A DNA stretch of 32,175 nt from Oscillospiraceae bacterium (GCA_022800525.1 JAAWQM010000034.1:1-32175), one strand, 5' to 3'. Counted from the first letter of the stretch, positions 13,592-23,876 are shown. Made by a program: numbers and translations. The notes: a model not told the origin generated them from the letters alone.

Positions 13592-13633
13592 CGGGCATCA
13601 TACACAAATTCCGCATTTTTCCGCAATCTCCTC

Positions 13634-13662
13634 TTGCCGCCACCCCGCTCCCGTGCTATAAT
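13634..13662 (+). promoter_or_regulatory. Promoter of the GNAT-cutC unit
   Basis: TTGCCG (13634-13639), a 17-bp spacer and TATAAT (13657-13662). This places the start of transcription near 13669 and rules out the ATG at 13634 as a start. Confidence 0.7.
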
Positions 13663-13696
13663 GACAAGGAAATTCACCATTGGAGAAGCCTTGTAT

Positions 13697-14641
13697 ATGA
13701 TCACACTGATACGAAAAGTAGACCCTGCGGAGCTGGACGGCGCGTTTTTGTGGGATTTTGATAACTACCAGTGCTACCATCGGATGTGGGTGAAAAAGGA
13801 TGGGCAGTGGTCCTTGGAGCGCACCAGCGCCGTCCGCCAGTGGAACGATGAGAAAAAGCTGCAAATCACGAGGTATCTGGCTTGGCTCATCAAGGCGGGC
13901 GGCCATGTGTTCGGCGCATACGCGGAGGGCCGTCTGGTCGGCTTTCTGACGCTGGACAAGGAGTACGGCGGCTCAAGGGAGCAGTACCTGAACCTCTCCA
14001 TGCTCTTCGTGGACTCCCGGTACAAGCGGCGGGGCGTAGGGAAATACCTGTTTGATGAGAGCGTCAAGGAGGCGGCCAGCCTGGGAGCGGAAAAGCTGTT
14101 CATCTCCGCCATTCCGGCGGAGGAGACGGTGGCGTTCTATTTCGCTATGGGATGCCGGGACGCGGATGAGATCATCTCCGAATGGGTCGATATGCCTTAT
14201 GACCGGTATCTGGAATATCAGATCGAGCCGTCCCGGATAAAGCCGAAGCCGAAGAAAAAGCCTGAACCTGAGAAAGAACCCGAGTCAAAGCCTGCGCCGG
14301 AACCGGAGGCGGCGCCTGAGCCCATACCAGAAACAGAACCAGGGACAGCCTCTGAGCCGGCACCGGAACCAGGGACAACCCTTGAACCAACATCGGAACC
14401 AGAGACAAGCTCTGAGCCAATACTGAAGACAAAAGCGGAGGTAAAAACGGATGAAGAAAGTGCTACTGGAAGTGTGCTGCGGCAGCGCAGACGACGTGAT
14501 CGAGGCGCACAAGGCAAACGCAGACCGGGTGGAGCTGAACAGCGATCTGTTCCACGGCGGTCTGACCCCCACGCTCGGGGAGCTGATCGTCGCCAAGCGG
14601 GAGACGGGCATGAAGATCATGACCATAGTACGCCCTCGTGA
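13697..14641 (+). CDS. GNAT-family N-acetyltransferase with Pro/Glu-rich tail
   Basis: This 314-residue protein has a GNAT fold at about 1-175. The acetyl-CoA-binding strand and loop are visible as LNLSMLFVDSRYKRRGVGKYLF, with the R-x-x-G-x-G-like pattern RRGVGK. A tail of about 70 residues follows, made of Lys, Pro and Glu repeats (KPKPKKKPEPEKEPE..., APEPEAAPEP). The last 63 or so residues are read from DNA that also encodes the start of CutC in another frame and look like an arginine-rich out-of-frame product. The overlap with cutC is 191 nt. In the third frame a TGA overlaps the cutC ATG (ATGA), so a small frameshift in the repetitive tail may have removed the original stop. The start at 13697 lies downstream of the promoter, with GGAGAAG upstream. 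Substrate unknown. Confidence 0.75.
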   Translation: MITLIRKVDPAELDGAFLWDFDNYQCYHRMWVKKDGQWSLERTSAVRQWNDEKKLQITRYLAWLIKAGGHVFGAYAEGRLVGFLTLDKEYGGSREQYLNLSMLFVDSRYKRRGVGKYLFDESVKEAASLGAEKLFISAIPAEETVAFYFAMGCRDADEIISEWVDMPYDRYLEYQIEPSRIKPKPKKKPEPEKEPESKPAPEPEAAPEPIPETEPGTASEPAPEPGTTLEPTSEPETSSEPILKTKAEVKTDEESATGSVLRQRRRRDRGAQGKRRPGGAEQRSVPRRSDPHARGADRRQAGDGHEDHDHSTPS

Positions 14642-15203
14642 GGGCGGGTTCTGCTATACGGACGCGGAGTTCGCCACGGCCATCGAGGACGCAAAGCTGC
14701 TGCTGGCCCACGGCGCGGACGGTCTGGTCTTCGGCTTCCTCCACCAGGACGGAACGCTGGACGCAGAGCGGACAAGGACCCTGGCGGAGCTGGCCCAGGC
14801 GGCCGGCAAGGAGACCGTGTTCCACCGGGCCATCGACGTGGTTCCCGACTGGCGCAGCGCGCTGGACACCCTGATTTCCCTGGGAATCACCCGTGTCCTG
14901 ACCAGCGGCCAGGAGCCCGACGTCTCCCAGGCCACGGACACCGTCCGGGAGATGATCCAGTACGCGGACGGGCGCATCCAGATTCTCCCCGGCGCGGGCA
15001 TCACCGCCCGGAACATGGACCGCGTCATCGCGGAAACCGGCTGCGGGCAGATCCATCTGGCGGCGCACCGGCAGATGGAGGACGCCTCCGTGCGCAACAA
15101 CCGGGCCATCTATTACGGCGGGTGCCTCTACCCGGCGGAGGACCGGTTCGGAATCATCGACGCCGGTTACATCGCCGGCATGACCGCGCGGCTGCGGGGA
15201 TAA
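14451..15203 (+). CDS. cutC: CutC family protein (copper homeostasis)
   Basis: A 250-residue TIM-barrel-like protein. It has the family's opening (LLEVCCGSADDVIEAHKANADRVELNSDLFHGGLTP in essence), the central VFHRAIDV segment and the ITRVLTSGQ motif. CutC was linked to copper tolerance in bacteria, but its biochemical role is unsettled, so the copper label is by family name only. The ATG has a GGAGGT site 8 nt upstream, which fixes the start despite the overlap with the GNAT frame. It is probably co-transcribed with that gene from the promoter at 13634. Confidence 0.92.
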   Translation: MKKVLLEVCCGSADDVIEAHKANADRVELNSDLFHGGLTPTLGELIVAKRETGMKIMTIVRPREGGFCYTDAEFATAIEDAKLLLAHGADGLVFGFLHQDGTLDAERTRTLAELAQAAGKETVFHRAIDVVPDWRSALDTLISLGITRVLTSGQEPDVSQATDTVREMIQYADGRIQILPGAGITARNMDRVIAETGCGQIHLAAHRQMEDASVRNNRAIYYGGCLYPAEDRFGIIDAGYIAGMTARLRG

Positions 15204-15209
15204 ATCTTG

Positions 15210-15293
15210 GAAGCTGTATTCACAGGCGTTGAACGCCGCCTGGTCAGGTCTTTTCGCACCTGTCCGGCATTCCCCGCCCATGGATACAGCTTC
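15210..15293. repeat. 84-bp structured palindromic element
   Basis: Outer arms GAAGCTGTAT (15210-15219) and ATACAGCTTC (15284-15293) enclose two smaller stems: CAGGCG/CGCCTG (15223-15228, 15237-15242) and CAGGT/ACCTG (15245-15249, 15258-15262). The result could fold as a three-way junction on either strand. It sits 6 nt after the cutC stop. The minus-strand translation resembles a spurious peptide I recall from other gut Firmicutes, so a dispersed repeat is likely; a small structured RNA is the alternative. Confidence 0.55.
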
Positions 15294-15302
15294 ATAATGG
15301 CA

Positions 15303-15343
15303 GGAGGTCCCGGAACGGTTCGCCGCTCCGGGACCTCCGTTTC
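15303..15343. terminator. Terminator between cutC and tldE
   Basis: Arms GGAGGTCCCGGA (15303-15314) and TCCGGGACCTCC (15327-15338), 12 bp perfect, are followed by a short T-rich run. It lies between two convergent genes and may serve both. Confidence 0.75.
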
Positions 15344-15344
15344 T

Positions 15345-16628
15345 TCACGACGCCCCCGCAATACTCACATCCAATATCCGCATGGCATAAGGGCCGTCAT
15401 AGCTGGCGGTCACATACCGGTCCGTGGAGAACGTAAACGCCTTCTGCGCCTCCAAAACGCTGCCATTGACAGACCCGCCGGTGACCGGCGTGACAGTGTC
15501 GCCGTCGATGAGGTACGCCAGACGGATCTCCCCGCCGAAATGTCCGCTCATGGCGTCCATCTGGAAGTCGGAGAAGGTCACAGCCCACAGGCAGGGCTTT
15601 TTCTTCATTTCCGCAAAGGGCAACGTTCCGTTGGCGCAGGCCAGCTTGCCATAGAAGCCGGTTGGCTTGACGCCCAGATAGCGGCAGAAGCGGTTGGGAC
15701 CGTGATACGCCTGGAGCTTCCCGGCCTCCAGCAGGGACATGTCCTTCATGGGGATGCCCTCCTCGCTGTAGGGAACGACCGCCCGGAGGGTGACGTCCAG
15801 CCGCTCGCCTGTGACATCCGCACCCTGCACGTCCTCCCCCTGCTGCCAGGTGGAGTACTTGGCGTATACCGCCGAGGCGGAGGAACGACTCTGATAGTAG
15901 GACAGCACCTCCGCCACCTGGTTGCCGCTGAGGACCAGATCATACTTCCCGCTTTTCAGGACACGCCGGGCCCTGGCCCGGTCCCGCACAAAGGCCAGCG
16001 CCTCCGTCACCTTGCCGGACAGGGCCTCCCCGTTGAGGTCATCGTAGAAGAACGTGTTGTGGATCTCCACGTCCTCCGGCTCCCGGCACTGCACCACGAA
16101 CTCGCCCTTCACACAGGCGTCCGTGTAGGACACATCGGCCCCCTCCGAGGAGAGGATGCGGAGCAGCTTCCGGTGGACGAAGACCTCCGCTGAGTTGAGG
16201 AAGGCGTCCTCATGCACATCCGGGGCGAAGAGGGCTTTGACCATTTTCCCCGCGCTCTCCGCCAGGGGAGCCTCCGCCAGCGGGCCGGTTTTCTCCACCA
16301 TGGGAGCCTTCACCGGGTCGGGCAGCTCATAATAAGGATTGGCCGCGAACTGGGCGGCGTAGTACGCGCCCCGCAGTTCCTCCTCAATCTGTCCGTCGTC
16401 CATGGACGATACCAGCCGCGCGGCGGTAAAGCCCCGCCTGGGCCGCCCTCCGCCGGTGTCCTCCACGTCGCGGAACACTGTGACCTCATACTTGCGCACG
16501 TCCTTGACGCGCCGGGTATCCAGCTGCTTTTTCACGAAAAACAGCTCCGCCGTCTCCTCCACGGTCTCATTGACGCGCCACAGGGAGATGCCGCACTTCT
16601 CCAGCGCCTTCTGAATTCTCGCAATCAT
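15345..16628 (-). CDS. TldE/PmbA-like partner of TldD metalloprotease
   Basis: A 427-residue protein of the TldD/PmbA family. It lacks an HExxxH zinc motif, as expected for the TldE (PmbA) subunit, which pairs with TldD to form a hexameric or heterodimeric protease that degrades unfolded or modified peptides. The C-terminal part with GFYGKLACANGTLPF-type glycine-containing strands fits the family. It lies 16 nt downstream of the TldD gene in the same direction. TldD/E also take part in maturation of microcins and similar peptides in some bacteria. No such precursor is adjacent, so a housekeeping role is assumed. Confidence 0.8.
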   Translation of the reverse strand: MIARIQKALEKCGISLWRVNETVEETAELFFVKKQLDTRRVKDVRKYEVTVFRDVEDTGGGRPRRGFTAARLVSSMDDGQIEEELRGAYYAAQFAANPYYELPDPVKAPMVEKTGPLAEAPLAESAGKMVKALFAPDVHEDAFLNSAEVFVHRKLLRILSSEGADVSYTDACVKGEFVVQCREPEDVEIHNTFFYDDLNGEALSGKVTEALAFVRDRARARRVLKSGKYDLVLSGNQVAEVLSYYQSRSSASAVYAKYSTWQQGEDVQGADVTGERLDVTLRAVVPYSEEGIPMKDMSLLEAGKLQAYHGPNRFCRYLGVKPTGFYGKLACANGTLPFAEMKKKPCLWAVTFSDFQMDAMSGHFGGEIRLAYLIDGDTVTPVTGGSVNGSVLEAQKAFTFSTDRYVTASYDGPYAMRILDVSIAGAS

Positions 16629-16644
16629 TTTTCCGCACCTCCCA

Positions 16645-18054
16645 TCAGCCCAGCCGGATGCGGGCCTTCATATACGGGCCGCCGTCGGACACCTTGACCC
16701 ACTCCTTGTAGCCCTTGCCGCAGAAGCCGCTGCCGCTGAGCTCCGGCGCTACGCCCATCATGGTGACGGACTTCAGCAGGTCCGGCACGTAGCCGGTGAG
16801 CACAATGGGAGAAAAGATCCTCCCCGTCAGCCTGCCGTCCTTGATCTCCCGGGCGGTGGTCACCATGCACTGGATGCCCCAGTTCTTGGGGTCCTCCATG
16901 CCGCTGTCGGGACTCTCCAGCAGGAAGCCGTCCTTCACGGAGGCGATCATCTCCTCCGCCGTCGCCTCCCCGCCCTGGAAGTAGGTGTTGGTCATGCGGG
17001 CGTACGCCTTGCGCTCGTAGCTCTCCCGGCGTCCGTTGCCGGTGGGGGCCACCCCCAGGCGGGCGGCGCTGAGGGCGTCGCACATGCCCGTTTTCAGCAC
17101 GCCCTTGTCAATGATGACGGTATCCCCGGTGAGCGTCCCCTCGTCGTCAAAGAAGGCTGTGGCGGTTTGCTCCACGGCGCTGCCGTCGTGCATGGTCACC
17201 AGAGGGCTGGCGACATACTGGCCGATGAAGTTTTTCGCCTGGGCCCGGTCCTTGACGAACATATCCATCTCCACGCCGTGGCCAAAGGCCTCGTGGACGA
17301 TCATGCCGGTGGTCTCCGGGTCGCAGACGCACTCGTACTCGCCCGGCGGGATGGGCTGGCTGTCCAACAGCTCCAGGACATCGGCGCAGACCTTCTCCAC
17401 GCCGCCGTCCGCCTCGTCCAGCACCTCAGCCCCGCCCAGGACAGAAAACGGGCGATAGCTCATCTTGATCTCCTGGCCGCGGGAGGCCATCGCGACTATG
17501 GCGGCTGTCGTCCACATCCCTGTCTGGTCCAGGTCCCGGTTCTCCGACAGGAACAGCTTCCGGTAGGCACGGTAGGACACGCGGACCTGCGCGTCCAGAA
17601 TACGCTCATCGTAAGCCAGCGCCTTTTTCCGCAGGGCGGCGACGCGCTCCACAATGGCCTCGTCCCCCAGCTCTCTGGGATGGATGCGGTAAGCGGTCTC
17701 CTTTTTCAGCGCCGCCGGTTCATCCGCCGGGACGGGGGTGGGCAGCGGCGCGATGCCCTCCAGGGCCCCGGCCTGCTCCGCCAGCCGCCGGGCCAGCGTG
17801 GACGCGATCTCCGGGATTCTCTCCTCAGAGAACTCGTTGAAGGAATATTCCGCGCAGCCTGTGCCGTCGAACACGCGGACCACATAGCCCGCGCCGCCCA
17901 TGCCGGGTGTGGAGATGGCGGTGCCGCTGCGGCTGACGCCCCAGGAGCGGCTGTCGTCCGCCACCGCCAGCACAGAGGCGTAGGGATACGTCTCCCGCAG
18001 GGCGGCGACCAGCTTTTTCAGGCCGGGCTTGACCCGGTTGATGGTCTCAAACAC
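16645..18054 (-). CDS. tldD: TldD-type zinc metalloprotease
   Basis: A 469-residue protein with the TldD zinc motif HEAFGHG (H254, E255, H259) in the context TGMIVHEAFGHGVEMD. The glycine-rich C-terminal region includes GVAPELSGSGFCGKG. TldD carries the active site and works with the TldE-like product encoded next to it. It starts 22 nt after pfkA and ends 16 nt before the tldE-like gene. The three are probably one operon led by the promoter upstream of pfkA. Confidence 0.9.
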   Translation of the reverse strand: MFETINRVKPGLKKLVAALRETYPYASVLAVADDSRSWGVSRSGTAISTPGMGGAGYVVRVFDGTGCAEYSFNEFSEERIPEIASTLARRLAEQAGALEGIAPLPTPVPADEPAALKKETAYRIHPRELGDEAIVERVAALRKKALAYDERILDAQVRVSYRAYRKLFLSENRDLDQTGMWTTAAIVAMASRGQEIKMSYRPFSVLGGAEVLDEADGGVEKVCADVLELLDSQPIPPGEYECVCDPETTGMIVHEAFGHGVEMDMFVKDRAQAKNFIGQYVASPLVTMHDGSAVEQTATAFFDDEGTLTGDTVIIDKGVLKTGMCDALSAARLGVAPTGNGRRESYERKAYARMTNTYFQGGEATAEEMIASVKDGFLLESPDSGMEDPKNWGIQCMVTTAREIKDGRLTGRIFSPIVLTGYVPDLLKSVTMMGVAPELSGSGFCGKGYKEWVKVSDGGPYMKARIRLG

Positions 18055-18076
18055 AGCTTTTCCTCCTCTTGTCCGC

Positions 18077-19084
18077 TTACAGGCGGCCGCAGTTGTTGGT
18101 CAGCGCCTCCAGAATCTGATAGCCGCCCATGTCGAAGTCCTTCTTCATCTTCAGTGCCTCTTCCATCTCCAGCGTGACGAGCTGGCCGGATTTTGTGGCG
18201 ACGATGCAGTTGCCGGCCCCCTCCGTAATAGCCTTCACCGCCGCGTAGCCCATGCGGCTGGCGGTGACGCGGTCCTGGGCGGAGGGCGAGCCGCCCCGCT
18301 GGATGTGGCCCAGCACGGTCACGCGGGGATCGATGCCGATCTCGTCCTTGATGCGCTGGCTGATCTCCATCGCGCCGCCCACGCCCTCAGCTATTACCAC
18401 CATATAGTGGGTGGTCCCCGCCAGACGGGCCCGGCGGATTTTTTCCACCACATCCCGCTCGAAATCCAGCTTCCGCTCAGGGATCAGAACCGCTGTCGCA
18501 CCTACGGAGAGGCCCACATGGAGCGCCAGATACCCGGCGTGGCGGCCCATGACCTCCACCACGGAGCAGCGCTCGTGGGACTGCATGGTGTCCCGCAGCT
18601 TGTCGATGCACTCAATGGCGGTGTTGCAGGCGGTGTCGAAGCCGATAGTGTAGTGGGAGCAGCCGATATCGTTGTCGATGGTAGCCGGGATTCCCGCCAC
18701 CGTCAGGGTATAGTTCAGCTCAGCGGCCCGGCGGGATAGCTCCAGCGCCCCGCGGAAGGTTCCGTCGCCGCCGATGGCGATGATGGCGTCCAGGCCCAGC
18801 AGCCTGCAGGTGGACAGGGCTTTGTCCTGGCCGGAGACCTGCCGGAATTCCTCGCTGCGGGCGGTATAGAGGAGGGTTCCGCCCTTGTTGATGATATGGC
18901 TGACGCTGGAGGTGTCCATCCGGACAAAATCATTGTTGATTAATCCATTCCAGCCCCGGCGGATGCCGATGCACTCGATTCCCTTGCTGCCGGCGGCGCG
19001 GACCACGGCGCGGACCGCCGCGTTCATGCCGGGAGCGTCTCCGCCGCTGGTCAATACGCCGATGCGTCTGATTTGCTTTTCCAT
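18077..19084 (-). CDS. pfkA: ATP-dependent 6-phosphofructokinase
   Basis: This 335-residue cytosolic enzyme phosphorylates fructose 6-phosphate in glycolysis. Motifs: GGDAPGMNAAVRA (14-26), IGGDGTFRG (104-112), PATIDND (133-139) with catalytic D137, MGRHAGYLAL, and HIQRGGSPSAQDR. The second Gly in GGDGT marks the ATP-using type rather than the pyrophosphate type, which has Asp there. The start at 19084 has GGAGGA 8 nt upstream; an in-frame ATG 15 nt earlier overlaps that site and is less likely. It leads a minus-strand operon with tldD and the tldE-like gene. Confidence 0.95.
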   Translation of the reverse strand: MEKQIRRIGVLTSGGDAPGMNAAVRAVVRAAGSKGIECIGIRRGWNGLINNDFVRMDTSSVSHIINKGGTLLYTARSEEFRQVSGQDKALSTCRLLGLDAIIAIGGDGTFRGALELSRRAAELNYTLTVAGIPATIDNDIGCSHYTIGFDTACNTAIECIDKLRDTMQSHERCSVVEVMGRHAGYLALHVGLSVGATAVLIPERKLDFERDVVEKIRRARLAGTTHYMVVIAEGVGGAMEISQRIKDEIGIDPRVTVLGHIQRGGSPSAQDRVTASRMGYAAVKAITEGAGNCIVATKSGQLVTLEMEEALKMKKDFDMGGYQILEALTNNCGRL

Positions 19085-19152
19085 GTTGCATTCCTCCATG
19101 TTAATGTGGGCTAAAAGTATGTTGCGGTTTGAGATGAAAGCCCGCTGGCTTG

Positions 19153-19181
19153 ATGATACCTTTCCCGCGCTTTCCTGTCAA
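19153..19181 (-). promoter_or_regulatory. Promoter of the pfkA operon
   Basis: On the minus strand TTGACA (19181-19176), a 17-bp spacer and TATCAT (19158-19153). It gives a leader of about 60 nt before pfkA. Confidence 0.75.
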
Positions 19182-19235
19182 GAACCCGCCGTGAAAAAAA
19201 GCGGGCAATTTAAGCGGTATGGACCGTCATTCTGC

Positions 19236-19613
19236 CTATGGTCCGGCGTCCGGCCCGGCAGCGTCCGCGCCGCTGCCATGGCGCGGCTTCGTTTCCGCGT
19301 ACCAGAGGTTCCAGCAGAAATTGTAGGCCCGCCAGCTGGCCTCGTCGCCGCAGAAAATCTCCAGGCTCTCCGCCTCCGGGTGGCCGTAGAGCACGTCCGC
19401 CGCCGTCCGCAGCACCAGCCGCGCCGTTTCGGGCAGGTCGAAGCCAAAGATTGCCCCCACGTCGAAGCAGGAGATGGCCAGCCGCCGCTCCCCCTGCTCC
19501 AGGGAGCGGAGCAGCCCTCCGGCATACCACTCCGCCAGATGCCCGGGCTCCGCGAAGCTGATGAGGGGCATAGGCAGGTTGTCCCGCCGGGTCAGCGTCA
19601 CCTTTTCCGTCAC
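19236..19613 (-). CDS. Unknown protein, 125 aa, faint macrodomain-like C-terminus
   Basis: I do not recognise this 125-residue protein with confidence. The segment AISCFDVGAIFGFDLPETARLVLRTAADVL, followed by LEIFCGDEASWRAYNF, resembles the last third of macrodomains (strand, glycine loop, helix, strand). The N-terminal two thirds of that fold are missing. The start is a GTG overlapping the stop of the membrane-protein gene upstream (GTGA), with AAGGAGG in front, so translation is coupled. Several Cys and Trp residues occur. It lies upstream of the pfkA promoter on the same strand with no strong terminator between them. Confidence 0.55.
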   Translation of the reverse strand: MTEKVTLTRRDNLPMPLISFAEPGHLAEWYAGGLLRSLEQGERRLAISCFDVGAIFGFDLPETARLVLRTAADVLYGHPEAESLEIFCGDEASWRAYNFCWNLWYAETKPRHGSGADAAGPDAGP

Positions 19614-19918
19614 AGCATTCCCTCCTTCCTTTTCACAACCGCCCAGATCACCCAACCGGCCCCGCACATGAGCATCATCCATCCCATATATATCGCGCCA
19701 ACAAGGAAAATCAGACGCCTCCACCCGGACAGCGCCATATATAGAAGGATATTCGCCGCGGCGGCCAGGAAAAAAATGATGACGGGCATACAGCGGAATC
19801 TGCGAGACTTCACCTTGAAGCAAAGCAGAAGCTGGACCGGCAGAACGATTGCCACGGAAACCGCCAGCATCAGCGCTGTAAGATTCACCCCTCCGATCCA
19901 GATGTCCAACACATCCAT
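19610..19918 (-). CDS. Small integral membrane protein (102 aa)
   Basis: A 102-residue protein with three hydrophobic segments: about 8-34 (VNLTALMLAVSVAIVLPVQLLL), 44-62 (MPVIIFFLAAAANILLYMAL) and 68-94 (LIFLVGAIYMGWMMLMCGAGWVIW). Basic residues lie between the first two and at the C-terminus. No family recognised. The ATG follows GGGGGAGGCG. Its stop overlaps the GTG start of the next gene by design of a GTGA junction. A 10-bp inverted repeat (19933-19942 with 19959-19968) lies just upstream of the ribosome binding site. Confidence 0.65.
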   Translation of the reverse strand: MDVLDIWIGGVNLTALMLAVSVAIVLPVQLLLCFKVKSRRFRCMPVIIFFLAAAANILLYMALSGWRRLIFLVGAIYMGWMMLMCGAGWVIWAVVKRKEGML

Positions 19919-20121
19919 CGCCTCCCCCGGTTCGCGCTGTTTCCGAATGAAAATTTGAAAACAGCGCGTTTGATAAAAGCCGCAAAGCATGGCGCATCCC
20001 ACTCCGGTCTTCAAGCCTGGAGGTAAGATCGATGGCCATTCTGATGCTATTATAATGATAAACTTGGGAAAATGCAACAGGACTCCATCAGAAACCGTGG
20101 ATGAAGTTGGCAAAAAAATGC

Positions 20122-20150
20122 TTGACGCGCCGCCCACGCTGTGATATAAT
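20122..20150 (+). promoter_or_regulatory. Promoter of the str operon
   Basis: TTGACG (20122-20127), a 17-bp spacer and TATAAT (20145-20150), about 57 nt before the L7Ae-like gene. It supports independent expression of L7Ae-rpsL-rpsG-fusA now that rpoBC are far away. Confidence 0.75.
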
Positions 20151-20207
20151 CTCTAATTGCGTGGAAACCGTTCCGCGAATTTTGGCGTGTCAATTGGAGG
20201 AGGCCCC

Positions 20208-20447
20208 GTGCTGAGTGATCTGCACTCCGGGAATAAGGTGGTGGGCGCGAAGCAGTCCCGCCGCGCCATCCAGGAGGGCCTGGCCCGGAAGGTCTTTCTT
20301 GCCTCCGACGCCGCCCCCGCGCTGACCGCGCCGCTGCTGCGGCTGTGCCGTCAGGCGTCCGTTCCCGTGACCGCCAGCCGCACCATGCGGGAGCTGGGAC
20401 AGGCCGCCGGCATTCAGGTGGGCGCTTCCGTGGTGACATTGCTGTAA
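20208..20447 (+). CDS. L7Ae/L30e-family RNA-binding protein (YbxF-like)
   Basis: A 79-residue protein of the L7Ae/L30e/S12e/Gadd45 fold, the kink-turn-binding family to which B. subtilis YbxF belongs. The N-terminal GNKVVGAKQSRRAIQEGLARKVFLASDA is the diagnostic part. The start is a GTG at 20208 with GGAGGAGG upstream. In B. subtilis ybxF lies between rpoC and rpsL; here it still precedes rpsL (by 102 nt) but is separated from rpoC by 12 kb. Confidence 0.85.
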   Translation: MLSDLHSGNKVVGAKQSRRAIQEGLARKVFLASDAAPALTAPLLRLCRQASVPVTASRTMRELGQAAGIQVGASVVTLL

Positions 20448-20469
20448 AATTTTCTTTTTCTTGGTTTTT

Positions 20470-20497
20470 TCAGGATATTTTTTGAGTATCCTGCAAA
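20470..20497. terminator. AT-rich hairpin between the L7Ae gene and rpsL
   Basis: CAGGATA and TATCCTG pair around 9 nt, flanked by T-rich sequence on the left and A-rich on the right. On the plus strand it may be only a weak attenuator; on the minus strand it has the form of a terminator with T-run. Confidence 0.4.
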
Positions 20498-20549
20498 AAA
20501 TAAACTGGAGCCCCGCGCTCCGCCAAATTCTGTAAGAAAGGAGAAAACT

Positions 20550-20966
20550 ATGCCTACTTTCAACCAGCTGGTCCGCAAGGGCCGGCAGCAGGCGACCTAC
20601 AAGTCCACTGCCCCCGCCATGCAGTACGGCCTCAACACCCTGAAGAACAAGGAGACCGACCTGCCCTCCCCCCAGAAGCGGGGCGTGTGTACCGCGGTGC
20701 GTACCGCCACCCCCAAGAAGCCGAACTCCGCGCTGCGGAAGATTGCCCGTGTGCGCCTGACCAACGGCTACGAGGTTACCGCTTATATTCCTGGCGTGGG
20801 CCACTCCCTCCAGGAGCACTCCGTGGTCATGATCCGCGGCGGCCGTGTCAAGGATCTCCCTGGCGTCCGTTACCACATCATCCGCGGCACATTGGACACC
20901 CAGGGCGTCCAGGGCCGTATGCAGGCCCGCTCCAAGTACGGCGCGAAGCGTCCGAAGTCCAAGTAA
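20550..20966 (+). CDS. rpsL: 30S ribosomal protein S12
   Basis: A 138-residue S12 with the Firmicutes-type insertion (about 13-38) absent from the 124-residue E. coli form. The [10 protein letters not shown] loop is intact with K56, equivalent to the streptomycin-resistance site, so wild-type sensitivity is predicted. The [12 protein letters not shown] loop is also wild type. The ATG has GAAAGGAG upstream. The next gene is rpsG after an unusually long 259-nt gap. Confidence 0.98.
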   Translation: MPTFNQLVRKGRQQATYKSTAPAMQYGLNTLKNKETDLPSPQKRGVCTAVRTATPKKPNSALRKIARVRLTNGYEVTAYIPGVGHSLQEHSVVMIRGGRVKDLPGVRYHIIRGTLDTQGVQGRMQARSKYGAKRPKSK

Positions 20967-21225
20967 GAGGCTTCTGAAAGGACCCGGAGCGAGTCCGAAT
21001 CGAATTGCCGAAATGGTTGAACATAGTTTTCTTGTTCCAATAGAGAGAAACTGTGACCCCAACCCTCTTTGGCAGCCGAAACGACAGGCAGCCGCTTTGC
21101 GCGGCAGGAGGGGACCGACATTCTCCGGCCTGCGGCCTGCGAACGGCCGGTCCCGCAAGCCGGCGTAAACGCCGCCTTGTTGAGTACCTATGATCTCATA
21201 AATTTTAATGAAGGAGGGAAGCATA
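20967..21225 (+). other. Structured rpsL-rpsG intergenic region
   Basis: This 259-nt stretch has no plausible gene. It holds a stem GCCGC/GCGGC (21091-21095, 21101-21105), a stem GGGACCG/CGGTCCC (21111-21117, 21148-21154) and a small GGCG/CGCC stem near 21165. It could be an autoregulatory site for S7, which in E. coli binds the S12-S7 intercistronic region, or a repeat insertion. Confidence 0.4.
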
Positions 21226-21696
21226 GTGCCCAGAAGAGGTAATGTTCCCAAAAGAGAGATCCTGCCCGATCCTATGTATAACAGCGTGCTGGTGACCAAG
21301 CTGGTCAACTCCATCATGCTGGACGGCAAGAAGGGTGTGGCGCAGAAGATCGTGTATGGCGCCTTTGACATCGTCAAGGAAAAGACCGACAAGGAGCCCC
21401 TGGAGGTGTTCACCACCGCCATGGACAACATCATGCCCAGCCTGGAGGTCAAGGCCCGCCGCGTGGGCGGCGCCACCTATCAGGTGCCCATGGATGTCCG
21501 CCCCGCCCGGCGTCAGACCCTGGGTCTGCGCTGGCTGACCAATTATGCCCGCGCCCGCAGCGAACGGACCATGGCCGAGCGTCTGGCCAACGAGATCATG
21601 GACGCAGCCAACAACACCGGCTCCGCTGTGAAGAAACGCGAGGATACCCACAAGATGGCCGAGTCCAACAAGGCCTTCGCACATTTCCGTTGGTAA
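21226..21696 (+). CDS. rpsG: 30S ribosomal protein S7
   Basis: A 156-residue S7, the standard bacterial length, starting [15 protein letters not shown] after the initiator. The start is a GTG at 21226 with AAGGAGGG upstream; an ATG 18 nt earlier overlaps that site. The [11 protein letters not shown] and LRWLTNYAR segments are diagnostic. It lies 15 nt before fusA. Confidence 0.98.
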   Translation: MPRRGNVPKREILPDPMYNSVLVTKLVNSIMLDGKKGVAQKIVYGAFDIVKEKTDKEPLEVFTTAMDNIMPSLEVKARRVGGATYQVPMDVRPARRQTLGLRWLTNYARARSERTMAERLANEIMDAANNTGSAVKKREDTHKMAESNKAFAHFRW

Positions 21697-21711
21697 GTTA
21701 GGAGAAGCAAT

Positions 21712-23823
<2,112 letters not shown>

Positions 23824-23876
23824 GGGTCTACCCGGGAAAAAATACAAAATATTCCCTGCAAAGTCCGTTTTTAGGA

